From Plumapathes pennacea (lineage: Eukaryota; Cnidaria; Anthozoa; Antipatharia; Myriopathidae): DNA of 64,000 nt. The stretch covers positions 21,005,069-21,069,068 of the forward strand of contig OZ038463.1 in assembly GCA_964036295.1 (NCBI GenBank), in the 5' to 3' direction. Each line of letters begins with the position of its first letter. The stretch's first letter is position 1. A model generated the notes under the pieces. The model made no database searches and had not been told where the DNA came from. It saw nothing but the letters and a program-made list of their open reading frames with translations. Position numbers and translations under genes: made by a program. Below, in pieces: positions 10,901 through 23,343 of this stretch.

Positions 10901-13900
10901 CAGAAATGTGACTTGTGGCGTCGCCGTTTCTGGTACTTCGTTTGTGTTCAGTCAGTCTCGTGTTCAAGTTTCTTCCATTTGCCATGGACCGGTAAATTAA
11001 CCAGTCGTAGCGTGCGTAGTATCAGTGCCATATAATAAATATATTTATTCTGAGTACATCCTATCACACTCACCTGTGATAACGTAATTCGACGGTTGCT
11101 TTTCTGACGGAAACGGTTGCAAGATGAAATACATGTGCATCGTAAGTACCAATCAATACAAAGGAACCCTGTACTTTAATTGTTGACCATTTTTTTCAAA
11201 GGCTAGTAGATTGACACAGTTTAAAGTGTTGCATCCATTTCGAAAATGTATTTTCAATTTTCTGTCAGTTATGTACGCGACATAAATGAAAATTTCCGGG
11301 ATTAGTGTAAACAGTCCTGTTTTAACGGTGCGTTAGAGCTGGCAGATTTAGACGAGTCAGAGTTAAAAAGCAAATGAAGAAAATAACGAGTTCGCCCTTT
11401 CTCAGGTAGAGAGCATAAGTTCTGAACCCACTACACGGTTTGGTGACGTGGATTGTAAGCGTATTTAATTAGGGCGCATTCTATTGGGTCTATTCCGGAA
11501 TAGGAATAGCGCTGCTGATCGGTAAAATTATTTGCTTTGGAGCTGATTAAGGTTAGGATGTATCAGGAGATGTTCAAAATGCAAGCATGGAGGTTTTTGA
11601 ACAAAATCTTCCCCAGAACGAGCAAAACTTTGGCTCATATTAGCTATATTCCTATTCCGAAATAGACTTAATCGAACGCACCCTTAAACTCCATGTAAAT
11701 CCATAGTAAAAAGATCTTGCTTTAATCTTGATACAAAAGGGACTGCTCGAGTTTTTGCATGCAATGAAATACTTCCATATAATTTGCGTTTACATCTCAA
11801 AAAGAAATTGAAATGTGAATATATGATTTGGTCAGTTACCACCTGGAAAGTGGTAATATTTTACTTTCTATTGGGATTATCCTTTTATCAAACCTAAAGA
11901 TAAAGATAGCTGTGGATATGCACATAAATTTGCTCTGGTTAAGACAACGGTTTCTTTAATGTTGGGTAGCTATTTACAAATATTCGTCGACGACAGACTA
12001 AGAAGGTAGGACAAAGGGAGTCTCTGCCGAATTTGTGTGGTTTTTACAACGACGTATTATAATTACAGAAATGTGACTTCTGGCGTCGCCGTTTCTGGTA
12101 CTTCGTTTGTGTTCAGTCAGTCTCGTGTTCAAGTTTCTTCCATTTGCCATGGACCGGTAAATTAACCAGTCGTAGCGTGCGTAGTATCAGTGCCATATAA
12201 TAAATATATTTATTCTGAGCACATCCTATCACACTCACCTGTGATAACGTAATTCGACGGTTGCTTTTCTGACGGAAACGGTTGCAAGATGAAATACATG
12301 TGCATCGTAAGTACCAATCAATACAAAGGAACACTGTACTTTCATTGTTGACCATTTTTTTCAAAGGCTAGTAAATGGACACAGTTTAAAGTGTTGCATC
12401 CATTTCGAAAATGTATTTTCAATTTTCTGTCAGTTATGTACGCGACATAAATTAAAATTTCCGGGATTAGTGTAAACAGTCCTGTTTTAACGGTGCGTTA
12501 GAGCTGGCAGATTTAGACGAGTCAGAGTTAAAAAGCAAATGAAGAAAATAACGAGTTCGCCCTTTCTCAGGTAGAGAGCATAAGTTCTGAGCCCACCACA
12601 CGGTTTGGTGACGTGGATTGTAAGCGTATTTAATTAGGGCGCATTCTATTGGGTCTATTCCGAAATAGGAATAGCGCTGCTGATCGGTAAAATTATTTGC
12701 TTTGGAACTGATTAAGGTTAGGATGTATCAGGAGATGTTTAAAATGCAAGCATGGAGGTTTTTGAACAAAATCTTCCCCAGAACAAGCAAAACTTTGGCT
12801 CATTTTAGTTATATTCCTATTCCGAAATAGACTTAATCGAACGCACCCTTAAAGTCCATGTAAATCCATACTAAATAGATGTTGCTTTAATCTTGATACA
12901 AAAGGGACTGCTCGAGTTTTTGCATGCAATGAAATACTTCCATATAATTTGCGTTTACATCTCAAAAAAAATTGAAATGTGAATATATGATTTGGTCAGT
13001 TACCACCTGGAAAATGGTTATATTTTACTTTGTATTGGGATTATCCTTTTATCAAACCTAAAGATAAAGATAGCTGTGGATATGCACATAAATTTGCTCT
13101 GGTTAAGACAACGGTTTCTTTAATGTTGGGTAGCTATTTACAAATATTCGTCGACGACAGACTAAGAAAGTAGGACAAAGGGAGTCTCTGCCGAATTTGT
13201 GTGGTTTTTACAACGACTTATTATAATTACAGAAATGTGACTTGTGGCGTCGCCGTTTCTGGTACTTCGTTTGTGTTCAGTCAGTCTCGTGTTCAAGTTT
13301 CTTCCATTTGCCATGGACCGGTAAATTAACCAGTCGTAGCGTGCGTAGTATCAGTGCCATATAATAAATATATTTATTCTGAGTACATCCTATCACACTC
13401 ACCTGTGATAACGTAATTCGACGGTTGCTTTTCTGACGGAAACGGTTGCAAGATGAAATACATGTGCATCGTAAGTACCAATCAATACAAAGGAACCCTG
13501 TACTTTAATTGTTGACCATTTTTTTCAAAGGCTAGTAGATGGACACAGTTTAAAGTGTTGCATCCATTTCGAAAATGTATTTTCAATTTTCTGTCAGTTA
13601 TGTACGCGACATAAATGAAAATTTCCGGGATTAGTGTAAACAGTCCTGTTTTAACGGTGCGTTAGAGCTGGCAGATTTAGACGAGTCAGAGTTAGAAAGC
13701 AAATGAAGAAAATAACGAGTTCGCCCTTTCTCAGGTAGAGAGCATAAGTTCTGAACCCACTACACGGTTTGGTGACGTGGATTGTAAGCGTATTTAATTA
13801 GGGCGCATTCTATTGGGTCTATTCCGGAATAGGAATAGCGCTGCTGATCGGTAAAATTATTTGCTTTGGAGCTGATTAAGGTTAGGATGTATCAGGAGAT

Positions 13901-16900
13901 GTTCAAAATGCAAGCATGGAGGTTTTTGAACAAAATCTTCCCCAGAACGAGCAAAACTTTGGCTCATATTAGCTATATTCCTATTCCGAAATAGACTTAA
14001 TCGAACGCACCCTTAAACTCCATGTAAATCCATAGTAAAAAGATCTTGCTTTAATCTTGATACAAAAGGGACTGCTCGAGTTTTTGCATGCAATGAAATA
14101 CTTCCATATAATTTGCGTTTACATCTCAAAAAACAAAATTGAAATGTGAATATATGATTTGGTCAGTTACCACCTGGAAAATGGCTATATTTTACTTTCT
14201 ATTGGGATTATCCTTTTATCAAACCTAAAGATAAAGATAGCTGTGGATATGCACATAAATTTGCTCTGGTTAAGACAACGGTTTCTTTAATGTTGGGTAG
14301 CTATTTACAAATATTCGTCGACGACAGACTGAGAAGGTAGGACAAAGGGAGTCTCTGCCGAATTTGTGTGGTTTTTACAACGACGTATTATAATTACAGA
14401 ATTGTGACTTCTGGCGTCGCCGTTTCTGGTACTTCGTTTGTGTTCAGTCAGTCTCGTGTTCAAGCTTCTTCCATCTGCCATGAACCGGTAAATTAACCAG
14501 TCGTAGCGTGCGTAGTATCAGTGCCATATAATAAATATATTTATTCTGAGCACATCCTATCACACTCACCTGTGATAACGTAATTCGACGGTTGCTTTTC
14601 TGACGGAAACGGTTGCAAGATGAAATACATGTGCATCGTAAGTACCAATCAATACAAAGGAACACTGTACTTTAATTGTTGATCATTTTTTTCAAAGGCT
14701 AGTAGATGGACACAGTTTAAAGTGTTGCATCCATTTCGAAAATGTATTTTCAATTTTCTGTCAGTTATGTACGCGACATAAATGAAAATTTCCGGGATTA
14801 GTGTAAACAGTCCTGTTTTAACGGTGCGTTAGAGCTGGCAGATTTAGACGAGTCAGAGTTAAAAAGCAAATGAAGAAAATAACGAGTTCGCCCTTTCTCA
14901 GGTAGAGAGCATAAGTTCTGAACCCACTACACGGTTTGGTGACGTGGATTGTAAGCGTATTCATATAGGGCGCATTCTATTGGGTCTATTCCGGAATAGG
15001 AATAGCGCTGCTGATCGGTAAAATTATTTGCTTTGGAGCTGATTAAGGTTAGGATGTATCAGGAGATGTTCAAAATGCAAGCATGGAGGTTTTTGAACAA
15101 AATCTTCCCCAGAACGAGCAAAACTTTGGCTCATATTAGCTATATTCCTATTCCGAAATAGACTTAATCGAACGCACCCTTAAACTCCATGTAAATCCAT
15201 AGTAAATAGATGTTGCTTTAATCTTGATACAAAAGGGACTGCTCAAGTTTTTGCATGCAATGAAATACTTTCATATAATTTGCGTTTACATCTCAAAAAA
15301 AAAGAAATTGAAATGTGAATATATGATTTGGTCAGTTACCACCTGGAAAGTGGTAATATTTTACTTTCTATTGGGATTATCCTTTTATCAAACCTAAAGA
15401 TAAAGATAGCTGTGGATATGCACATAAATTTGCTCTGGTTAAGACAACGGTTTCTTTAATATTGGGTAGGTATTTACAAATATTCGTCGACGACAGACTA
15501 AGAAGGTAGGACAAAGGGAGTCTCTGCCGAATTTGTGTGGTTTTTACAACGACGTATTATAATTACAGAATTGTGACTTCTGGCGTCGCCGTTTCTGGTA
15601 CTTTGTTTGTGTTCAGTCAGTCTCGTGTTCAAGCTTCTTCCATCTGCCATGGACCGGTAAATTAACCAGTCATAGCGTGCGTAGTATCAGTGCCATATAA
15701 TAAATATATTTATTCTGAGCACATCCTATCACACTCACCTGTGATAACGTAATTCGACGGTTGCTTTTCTGACGGAAACGGTTGCAAGATGAAATACATG
15801 TGCATCGTAAGTACCAATCAATACAAAGGAACACTGTACTTTAATTGTTGATCATTTTTTTCAAAGGCTAGTAGATGGACACAGTTTAAAGTGTTGCATC
15901 CATTTCGAAAATGTATTTTCAATTTTCTTTCAGTTATGTACGCGACATAAATGAAAATTTCCGGGATTAGTGTAAACATTCCTGTTTTAACGGTGCGTTA
16001 GAGCTGGCAGATTTAGACGAGTCAGAGCTAAAAAGCAAATGAAGAAAATAACGAGTTCGCCCTTTCTCAGGTAGAGAGCATAAGTTCTGAACCCACTACA
16101 CGGTTTGGTGACGTGGATTGTAAGCGTATTCATATAGGGCGCATTCTATTGGGTCTATTCCGGAATAGGAATAGCGCTGCTGATCGGTAAAATTATTTGC
16201 TTTGGAGCTGATTAAGGTTAGGATGTATCAGGAGATGTTCAAAATGCAAGCATGGAGGTTTTTGAACAAAATCTTCCCCAGAACGAGCAAAACTTTGGCT
16301 CATATTAGCTATATTCCTATTCCGAAAAAGACTTAATCGAACGCACCCTTAAACTCCATGTAAATCCATAGTAAATAGATGTTGCTTTAATCTTGATACA
16401 AAAGGGACTGCTCGAGTTTTTGCATGCAATGAAATACTTCCATATAATTTGCGTTTACATCTCAAAAAAAAAAAATCGAAATGTGAATATATGATTTGGT
16501 CAGTTACCACCTGGAAAGTGGTAATATTTTATTTTGTATTGGGATTATCCTTTTATCAAACCTAAAGATAAAGATAGCTGTGGATATGCACATAAATTTG
16601 CTCTGGTTAAGACAACGGTTTTTTTAATGTTGGGTAGCTATTTACAAATATTCGTCGACGACAGACTAAGAAGGTAGGACAAAGGGAGTCTCTGCCGAAT
16701 TTGTGTGGTTTTTACAACGACGTATTATAATTACAGAAATGTGACTTCTGGCGTCGGCGTTTCTGGTACTTCGTTTGTGTTCAGTCAGTCTCGTGTTCAA
16801 GTTTCTTCCATCTGCCATGGACCGGTAAATTAACCAGTCGTAGCGTGCGTAGTATCAGTGCCATATAATAAATATATTTATTCTGAGCACATCCTATCAC

Positions 16901-17815
16901 ACTCACCTGTGATAACGTAATTCGACGGTTGCTTTTCTGACGGAAATGGTTGCAAGATGAAATACATGTGCATCGTAAGTACCAATCAATACAAAGGAAC
17001 CCTGTACTTTAATTGTTGATCATTTCTTTCAAAGGCTAGTAGATGAACACAGTTCAAAGTGTTGCATCCATTTCGAAAATGTATTTTCAATTTTCTGTCA
17101 GTTATGTACGCGACATAAATTAAAATTTCCAGGATTAGTGTAACATTCCTGTTTTAACGGTGCGTTAGAGCTGGCAGATTTAGACGAATCAGAGTTAAAA
17201 AGCAAATGAAGAAAATAACGAGTTTGCCCTTTCTCGGGTAGAGAGCATAAGTTATGAACCCACTACACGGTTTGGTGACGTGGATTGTAAGCGTATTCAT
17301 ATAGGGCGCATTCTATTGGGTCTATTCCGGAATAGGAATAGCGCTGCTGATCGGTAAAATTATTTGCTTTGGAGCTGATTAAGGTTAGGATGTATCAGGA
17401 GATGTTCAAAATGCAAGCATGGAGGTTTTTGAACAAAATCTTCCCCAGAACAAGCAAAACTTTGGCTCATTTTAGCTATATTCCTATTCCGAAATATACC
17501 TAATCGAACGCACCCTTAAAGTCCATGTAAATCCATAGTAAATGGATGTTGCTTTAATCTTGATACAGAAGGGACTGCTCGAGTTTTTTGCATGCAATGA
17601 AATACTTTCATATAATTTGTGTTTACATCTCAAAAAAAAAATTGAAATGTGAATATATGATTTGGTCAGTTACCACCTGGAAAGTGGTAATATTTTATTT
17701 TGTATTGGGATTATTCTTTTATCAAACCTAAAGATAAAGATAGCTGTGGATATGCACATAAATTTGCTCTGGTTAAGACAACGGTTTCTTTAATGTTGGG
17801 TAGCTATTTACAATT

Positions 17816-18780
17816 ATTATACAACTCCCTTAGTAACGTGAAAATACCGCATAGTAACGTGCGAATAACTCCATAGACACGTAAAAAAGATACAGCCGTA
17901 TTCAACGTTGCTAAGGAAAAAGCTTTTTCTTCATTCGCTGCCGTTAATTCTTTTCTTTCGCTTTTCGTATAAAAGTCGCCCTGTGCACAGCTGGTATTTA
18001 CATCACTTCTAGAGATTATTAAGCAAAGAAAGAAGCACAGAATTTAAACTGACCTGGCTTACTATCCGATACGCAAAATCGAGCACGGAGACCAGCTTCT
18101 TCGTCAGAAAAATCAACTGAATTTGCCGCAACATAACTAATCTTCCGTTCCACAAAATGTCAGACCACACACCACAGTTCGGTTATCAGGCCATAGTGTT
18201 TCCAGCCAGATCAATATTTCTGAGAGCAGTTTAAGAATCCCTGTCAATCTCGAAACGAGTTCTTGTCGGCATTCAACACGACAGCCGTTGGATTTCCCTC
18301 GGCGTGTAATTCCAGTCCAAGATCTATGGCATCGACTTGCAACAACAGGCAATGATTACCTCTATCGAGAAACGGCAATGCGAACTGTACCACCACTGGT
18401 CACAAGATAAAGTCCTTTTCATACTTCATAAGCGAGGGGAAGGCGAGAGCTGGCTGTTTGTTGATTCATGGCACTCGACGAAAATGAAAATGTTGACACA
18501 TCTCGTTCCTCCAATTTGTTCTGTTTATGACCACATTATGTGAGGCAGTATCTCAGATCTCCCCGCAAACTTTGTTTAAAGTACCTCTTTCAGCTTCAAT
18601 GTTACTCGGCTCAGAAAACAACGACTAGAAGTACTGCAAGTACAAAATCCGCGCTTGCTTACACTGCACACGGCACTAAACTTGATTGACATATCGCGCG
18701 CGGAAAATATGTCACTTTGGTCACACAACGTACCGCGATTTAAAAATAATTTACATCTTTTACTAAGGGAGTTGTATAAT
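17816..18780. mobile_element. 965-bp non-autonomous element with 20-bp terminal inverted repeats
   Basis: ATTATACAACTCCCTTAGTA at 17816-17835 is the exact reverse complement of 18761-18780. Two short overlapping ORFs in opposite directions (18137-18352 minus, 18337-18543 plus) resemble no transposase I know. Its insertion is coupled to loss of the unit segment between the TATTTACAA stretch and the TATA-like region, about 220 bp, so the event was not a simple insertion. Confidence 0.85.
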
Positions 18781-18786
18781 AAATAA

Positions 18787-18926
18787 CTTATTAGACACTT
18801 AGGCGTGTAGTACGGCTGTATATTTTTACTCGTCGTTTGTATTTTGGCTCGCCGAAGCGGCTCGCCAAAATACTGCACGACTCGTAAAAATATACAGCCG
18901 TACTACACGCCTAAGTGTCTAATAAG
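18787..18926. mobile_element. 140-bp near-perfect fold-back element
   Basis: The arm starting CTTATTAGACACTTAGGCGT is mirrored by the arm ending at 18926, with almost no mismatches over about 60 bp. The apex is CTCGCCGAAGCGGCTCG (18848-18864). It follows the 965-bp element by 6 bp. Such high arm identity suggests recent origin or gene conversion. Confidence 0.85.
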
Positions 18927-19011
18927 ATATATTTATTCTGAGCACATCCTATCACACTCACCTGTGATAACGTAATTCGACGGTTGCTTTTCTGACGGAA
19001 ACGGTTGCAAG

Positions 19012-21221
19012 ATGAAATACATGTGCATCGTAAGTACCAATCAATACAAAGGAACACTGTACTTTAATTGCTGATCATTTTTTTCAAAGGCTAGTAGATG
19101 GACACAGTTTAAAGTGTTGCATCCATTTCGAAAATGTATTTTCAATTTTCTGTCAGTTATGTACGCGACATAAATGAAAATTTCCGGGATTAGTGTAAAC
19201 AGTCCTGTTTTAACGGTGCGTTAGAGCTGGCAGATTTAGACGAGTCAGAGCTAAAAAGCAAATGAAGAAAATAACGAGTTCGCCCTTTCTCAGGTAGAGA
19301 GCATAAGTTATGAACCCACTACACGGTTTGGTGACGTGGATTGTAAGCGTATTCATTTAGGGCGCATTCGATTGGGTCTATTCCGGAATAGGAATAGCGC
19401 TGCTGATCGGTAAAATTATTTGCTTTGGAGCTGATTAAGGTTAGGATGTATCAGGAGATGTTCAAAATGCAAGCATGGAGGTTTTTGAACAAAATCTTCC
19501 CCAGAACGAGCAAAACTTTGGCTCATATTAGCTATATTCCTATTCCGAAATAGACTTAATCGAACGCACCCTTAAAGTCCATGTAAATCCATAGTAAAAG
19601 GATGTTGCTTTAATCTTGATATAAAAGGGACTGCTCGAGCTTTTGCATGCAATGAAATACTTCCATATTATTTACGTTTACATCTCAAAAAAAAATCGAA
19701 ATGTGAATATATGATTTGGTCAGTTACCACCTGGAAAGTGGTAATATTTTACTTTGTATTGGGATTATAAGCACATACATTTGCTCTGGTTGGTTAAAAA
19801 TAACTGCGCGTCCAGACTAAGTCAACGGTTTCATCGGTGCATCTTTCCATTTATCCTTAGTATCCGGTTGAACTTAGCCCAACGAAATTATCATTACCTC
19901 CTCTTATGCAACTTCAATTATGCGCACAATTTCACATCATCACTTATAATGTTGATGCAACTTCCTGGATTAAACTTATGAAGTCAATGTTTTAAAAATA
20001 AAACACACAACTGTTTTCGGTTGCAGATTGTTCTTGTTTTTGTTGCGACTCTATGCTGCCTTATGGAAAGCAGATGCATAACCCATCAAAACTGCACTAT
20101 CAGGTCGTATCTAAGAAATGCAAGAATGAGCCTATATTCCCTTTTACAAGTGAAGATCAATGGAACATTACCTGTTGGATTAGACTTCAAAGGGAAAATT
20201 AGTGATACCTTACGAACCAGTAAGTTTTATATTTGTGGCATGACAAAAATACACGCACTAAATGAGTTGTACAGTTAGATACTTTGCACCTATTTGCAAA
20301 ATTGTAATATTTCAATCTCCAACAGAATTTCAAATGAAAATGTGCACTGTTCCACAAGGCATAGCAGCTACATTACATTGGGCACATAATAAAACCTACA
20401 TCGTGAAAGTCAAGTCAAACCAGCTTCAATTACAGGTAATGTTTAAGCTCTTGCATGGGTCTAATGACGACTGTATTTGTATATAATTTTTTGTAATAAT
20501 ATTAGGCATATTTATAAGCTAGCCAGTAGCCAGTATGCCACTGTCTAAAATAAACCATTATATATTTGAAACAAACTATACCATAACTTATGCGCAAAAA
20601 ATCGTAATACTGTTTTTTTTTTTTTTGACTCACCGTCTCACAGTCTAAATTCAAGTTCACATTAAGTGTATGAAAGAAAGTATCATGTGCGCTACAAAGA
20701 AATCCATGCATGTGCACTTTTGGAACTGTTGGCTCCAACTTGGTGAAGGGGAAGGGGGGGGGGGGGGGGGATGTCGCATAAGAGCCGTAGAGTAAGCTAA
20801 TCAATTTTGTTACAAGAGCCAAAAATATTTCACCAGGACACATATATTTCTTATGTAGTTTCCGACCCCAACCAGAACCCACCCCCTCCGCCCCCGTCCA
20901 CCCACCATAGATAGTGGTTGTTGCGCATGTGCTGTATCGGCGCCCCTTACTACTGTATATAGGCGGGTGCAGCTTCGCCTTGACGTAATTTACACAATAA
21001 TGTTCATAAAATGTTATTCTTTACAGAAAACGGCCAATGGAAACATCTCCAATGCAAATCGTTTCCTAGTACAAACCGGGAATATACCATGCCCTGACGC
21101 CTCGTGTGCCGTGTTCAAATCACTTTTAACAGGGAAATATATTGCGACAACTTCAGCAGGCATGCCTTACATGACTGGACAACGAAAACATCGGGGGGCA
21201 TTTATGCTTATCACATGTTAA
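19012..21221 (+). CDS. Secreted FGF-like protein, copy B (four exons)
   Basis: Exons are 19012-19029, 20027-20219, 20326-20435 and 21027-21221, with the same lengths (18, 193, 110, 195 nt) and intron phases as copy A, giving 171 residues. About 86 percent of residues match A. All cysteines are kept, the N-glycosylation site at 149 is lost, and changes cluster at residues 39-44, 124-131, 149-153 and 161-166. The reading frame of the last exon is set by this comparison: the competing frame is open in A but has a stop here. Nine identical first exons lie between 8796 and 19012, and any could in principle join exon 2. The one used here is the nearest. The 3' end carries AATAAA at 21310. Confidence 0.7.
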
Positions 21222-21309
21222 GATATTTCATATTTGCGTATTGCTACTAGAATCTCGCAATGCATTGCAACATGTTTACCTCAGTCTCTTGAATAGCCAA
21301 GCACGTAAA

Positions 21310-21315
21310 AATAAA
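21310..21315 (+). terminator. Polyadenylation signal of copy B
   Basis: AATAAA lies 88 bp after the stop codon, at the same distance as in copy A. Confidence 0.55.
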
Positions 21316-22801
21316 GTTACACACCTTATTTGCGTTATTGATTGCTTATATAAATACTAGCCCCGAGTTTCCAATAATTTATTTAAAGGCAAACTTTTCT
21401 TATAATGCTTATGTGATGTTTCAGGTTAGTTCTTGAATTCAAACCGTATGTTCGGCTGGGAATGTTAGTACTGTACGTTAAGCTCGTGTCGTGGTCAGCT
21501 TTTACCGACTCCGCTTGTTCAGATTTATATATCGTAAATGCTCCAACAAGTCCTCAAGTGACATATTTATAGATTGACCTTGCAGGTGGGTACTTAAAAT
21601 AGCGGGTGTTCAAAAGACGCGGGGGGGGGGGGGGGGGGGGCTATTTAAAAAGAGATGACTATAAGAGGTACCGTATATTCTTAGTGAACAAAATTCTATA
21701 TGTAGACAATCGTTCGACAAACAGCCTTTCGGCATGATCTTCTGGTACGGTGCGCTCAAACTGTTCAAATGGTTTCATTTATTTTATTCTTTTCTGAAGT
21801 GGGAAGTGTAAAGTTAAAATATATATCACCGAGCACCGAGCATTTAATGCGCGTCATTTGTCTTGTTTCTCTGCAGTTTTGGTGCTCAAATGTGACAGTA
21901 TGAAAGCCTCTTAGTGTGTCTTCATTTTGTTTTTAACACAATAACAAACTGGGATAAAATTGGGCCAAGACAGAACCATTCTGAAAGCACTTGGTGATGG
22001 GATCATGCATCTTGTACAATCAAAACTTTACGTCGAAACTCTGCTCTAAAAGGTTTTTTTGAACGTTCTGGGGTAAAAGAAAAGAAAACCGGAATCAATA
22101 AAAACTTACTTGATCTTCTTAAACGCGGTTGTGCACTACGAAAAGGCTACACGGATATCATCTTAAGGAAGATTTTGATAAGGATTCTATTAAACAAAAC
22201 GGCTCCGGTTACAAAACAATGATGCGCAAAGGCGTCTTCATGAATTTTTCGAGCAAGAACATACGACAATGAATAGAAATTAAATCTGCTTGAACTCGTC
22301 GCCAATTTATTTGTTCATTTGAGCCCAACTGGACTCAATATTGGACTGACCGAACCGTGAAATGATTTACATTTTTGAGAGTTCTGCGTTCGGGCCGATA
22401 AAAGCGATATGCTTCTTGTTTGCTTTCTTAAAAATAAAATTCCCACTGGCTTGTTTTTCCTGCATTAATGATTGCTTGTATATAGGAACTAGCTCCATGT
22501 TCCTTATAAATCAATTTGAGAGCAACACTTCCTCTATACTATTGCGCGAATCAATTTTCAAATGGCCACTGAATTTCGTCATGCTTCAGATTAGACCCAA
22601 GTTCGGTAGGAATATTAGGACAGCAGGCTCGTGGTAGTCTCAAGTTCAATTGGTGAGCATTTGCCGACAAACAAAATCCTCGAGCTGGTTCAGGAATATA
22701 CCAGTGTTCGTGCCATGCTCTTCCTGATTCGTCCAAGACCCCCCTTTAACCACAGTGCTTTGCGCACGTGAATGCCCACGGCGGCCATACCGTATTTCGG
22801 G

Positions 22802-23343
22802 TACAATGGAACCTCCCGTATGACCATCCTTCGTTCGGTCGCTTGCGGGAGGTGGTCGCTCACGGGGATTTCTCACTATGGAAGACCATAGTGAGGTCCA
22901 GCTTTGACCCTCAGCAAATGTCAAATAATTGCAGTTTTACTGAGAAAATAACACCTTGAGTTTTAAGAAACAACCTTGTACCCTGTTGCACGTTACATTA
23001 CATATGTTAGTGTTTTGTCCGGACCGGTCTCTGCAAGGAAGTTAGTCCTTCCTCAGAAAATTGCTTTTTAGGAGCAGAGAGCGGTCGCTTACAGGAGGTA
23101 AACAAAAAACAAAAACAAAAAACACACAAACAAAAAAACACAAACAAAAACAAACAAAAACAATAGAAATACTTAAACGGTTAGCCTCAAAGGTGTTCGA
23201 GGTCGCATATAAGAAGTGGTCGCTTACGAGAGGATTCACTAATAGTAATTTGACTGAGGGACCAATCGGTTATTTGGTAAGTGGTCGCCTAATTAAGAGA
23301 GGTGGTTGCTTACGGGAGGTGGCCGCTCAGAGAGGTTCACCGA
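22802..23343. mobile_element. Second copy of the GGTCGCTTACGGGAGGTGG element
   Basis: Counterpart of 5732-6259, carried along with the segmental duplication. Its internal (ACAAA)n tract near 23105-23160 is longer than in the first copy. Confidence 0.55.

Larger units (their letters stand above)
7996..19622 (+). repeat. Tandem array of ~1165-bp units, right block
   Basis: Units start at 8245, 9406, 10571, 11735, 12900, 14064, 15231, 16400 and 17567, spaced 1161-1169 bp apart, and the next begins at 19623. The block opens with a 5'-truncated MITE. The unit at 17567 is interrupted and partly replaced by two inverted-repeat elements (17816-18926), which stretch it to 2056 bp. Minus-strand ORFs of 73-83 codons recur in the units, but they are only the antisense of the promoter and first-exon segment. 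Confidence 0.97.

Noticed and set aside
18337..18543. ORF inside the 965-bp TIR element
   Set aside because: Short, overlapped by an opposite ORF, and with no transposase motif.
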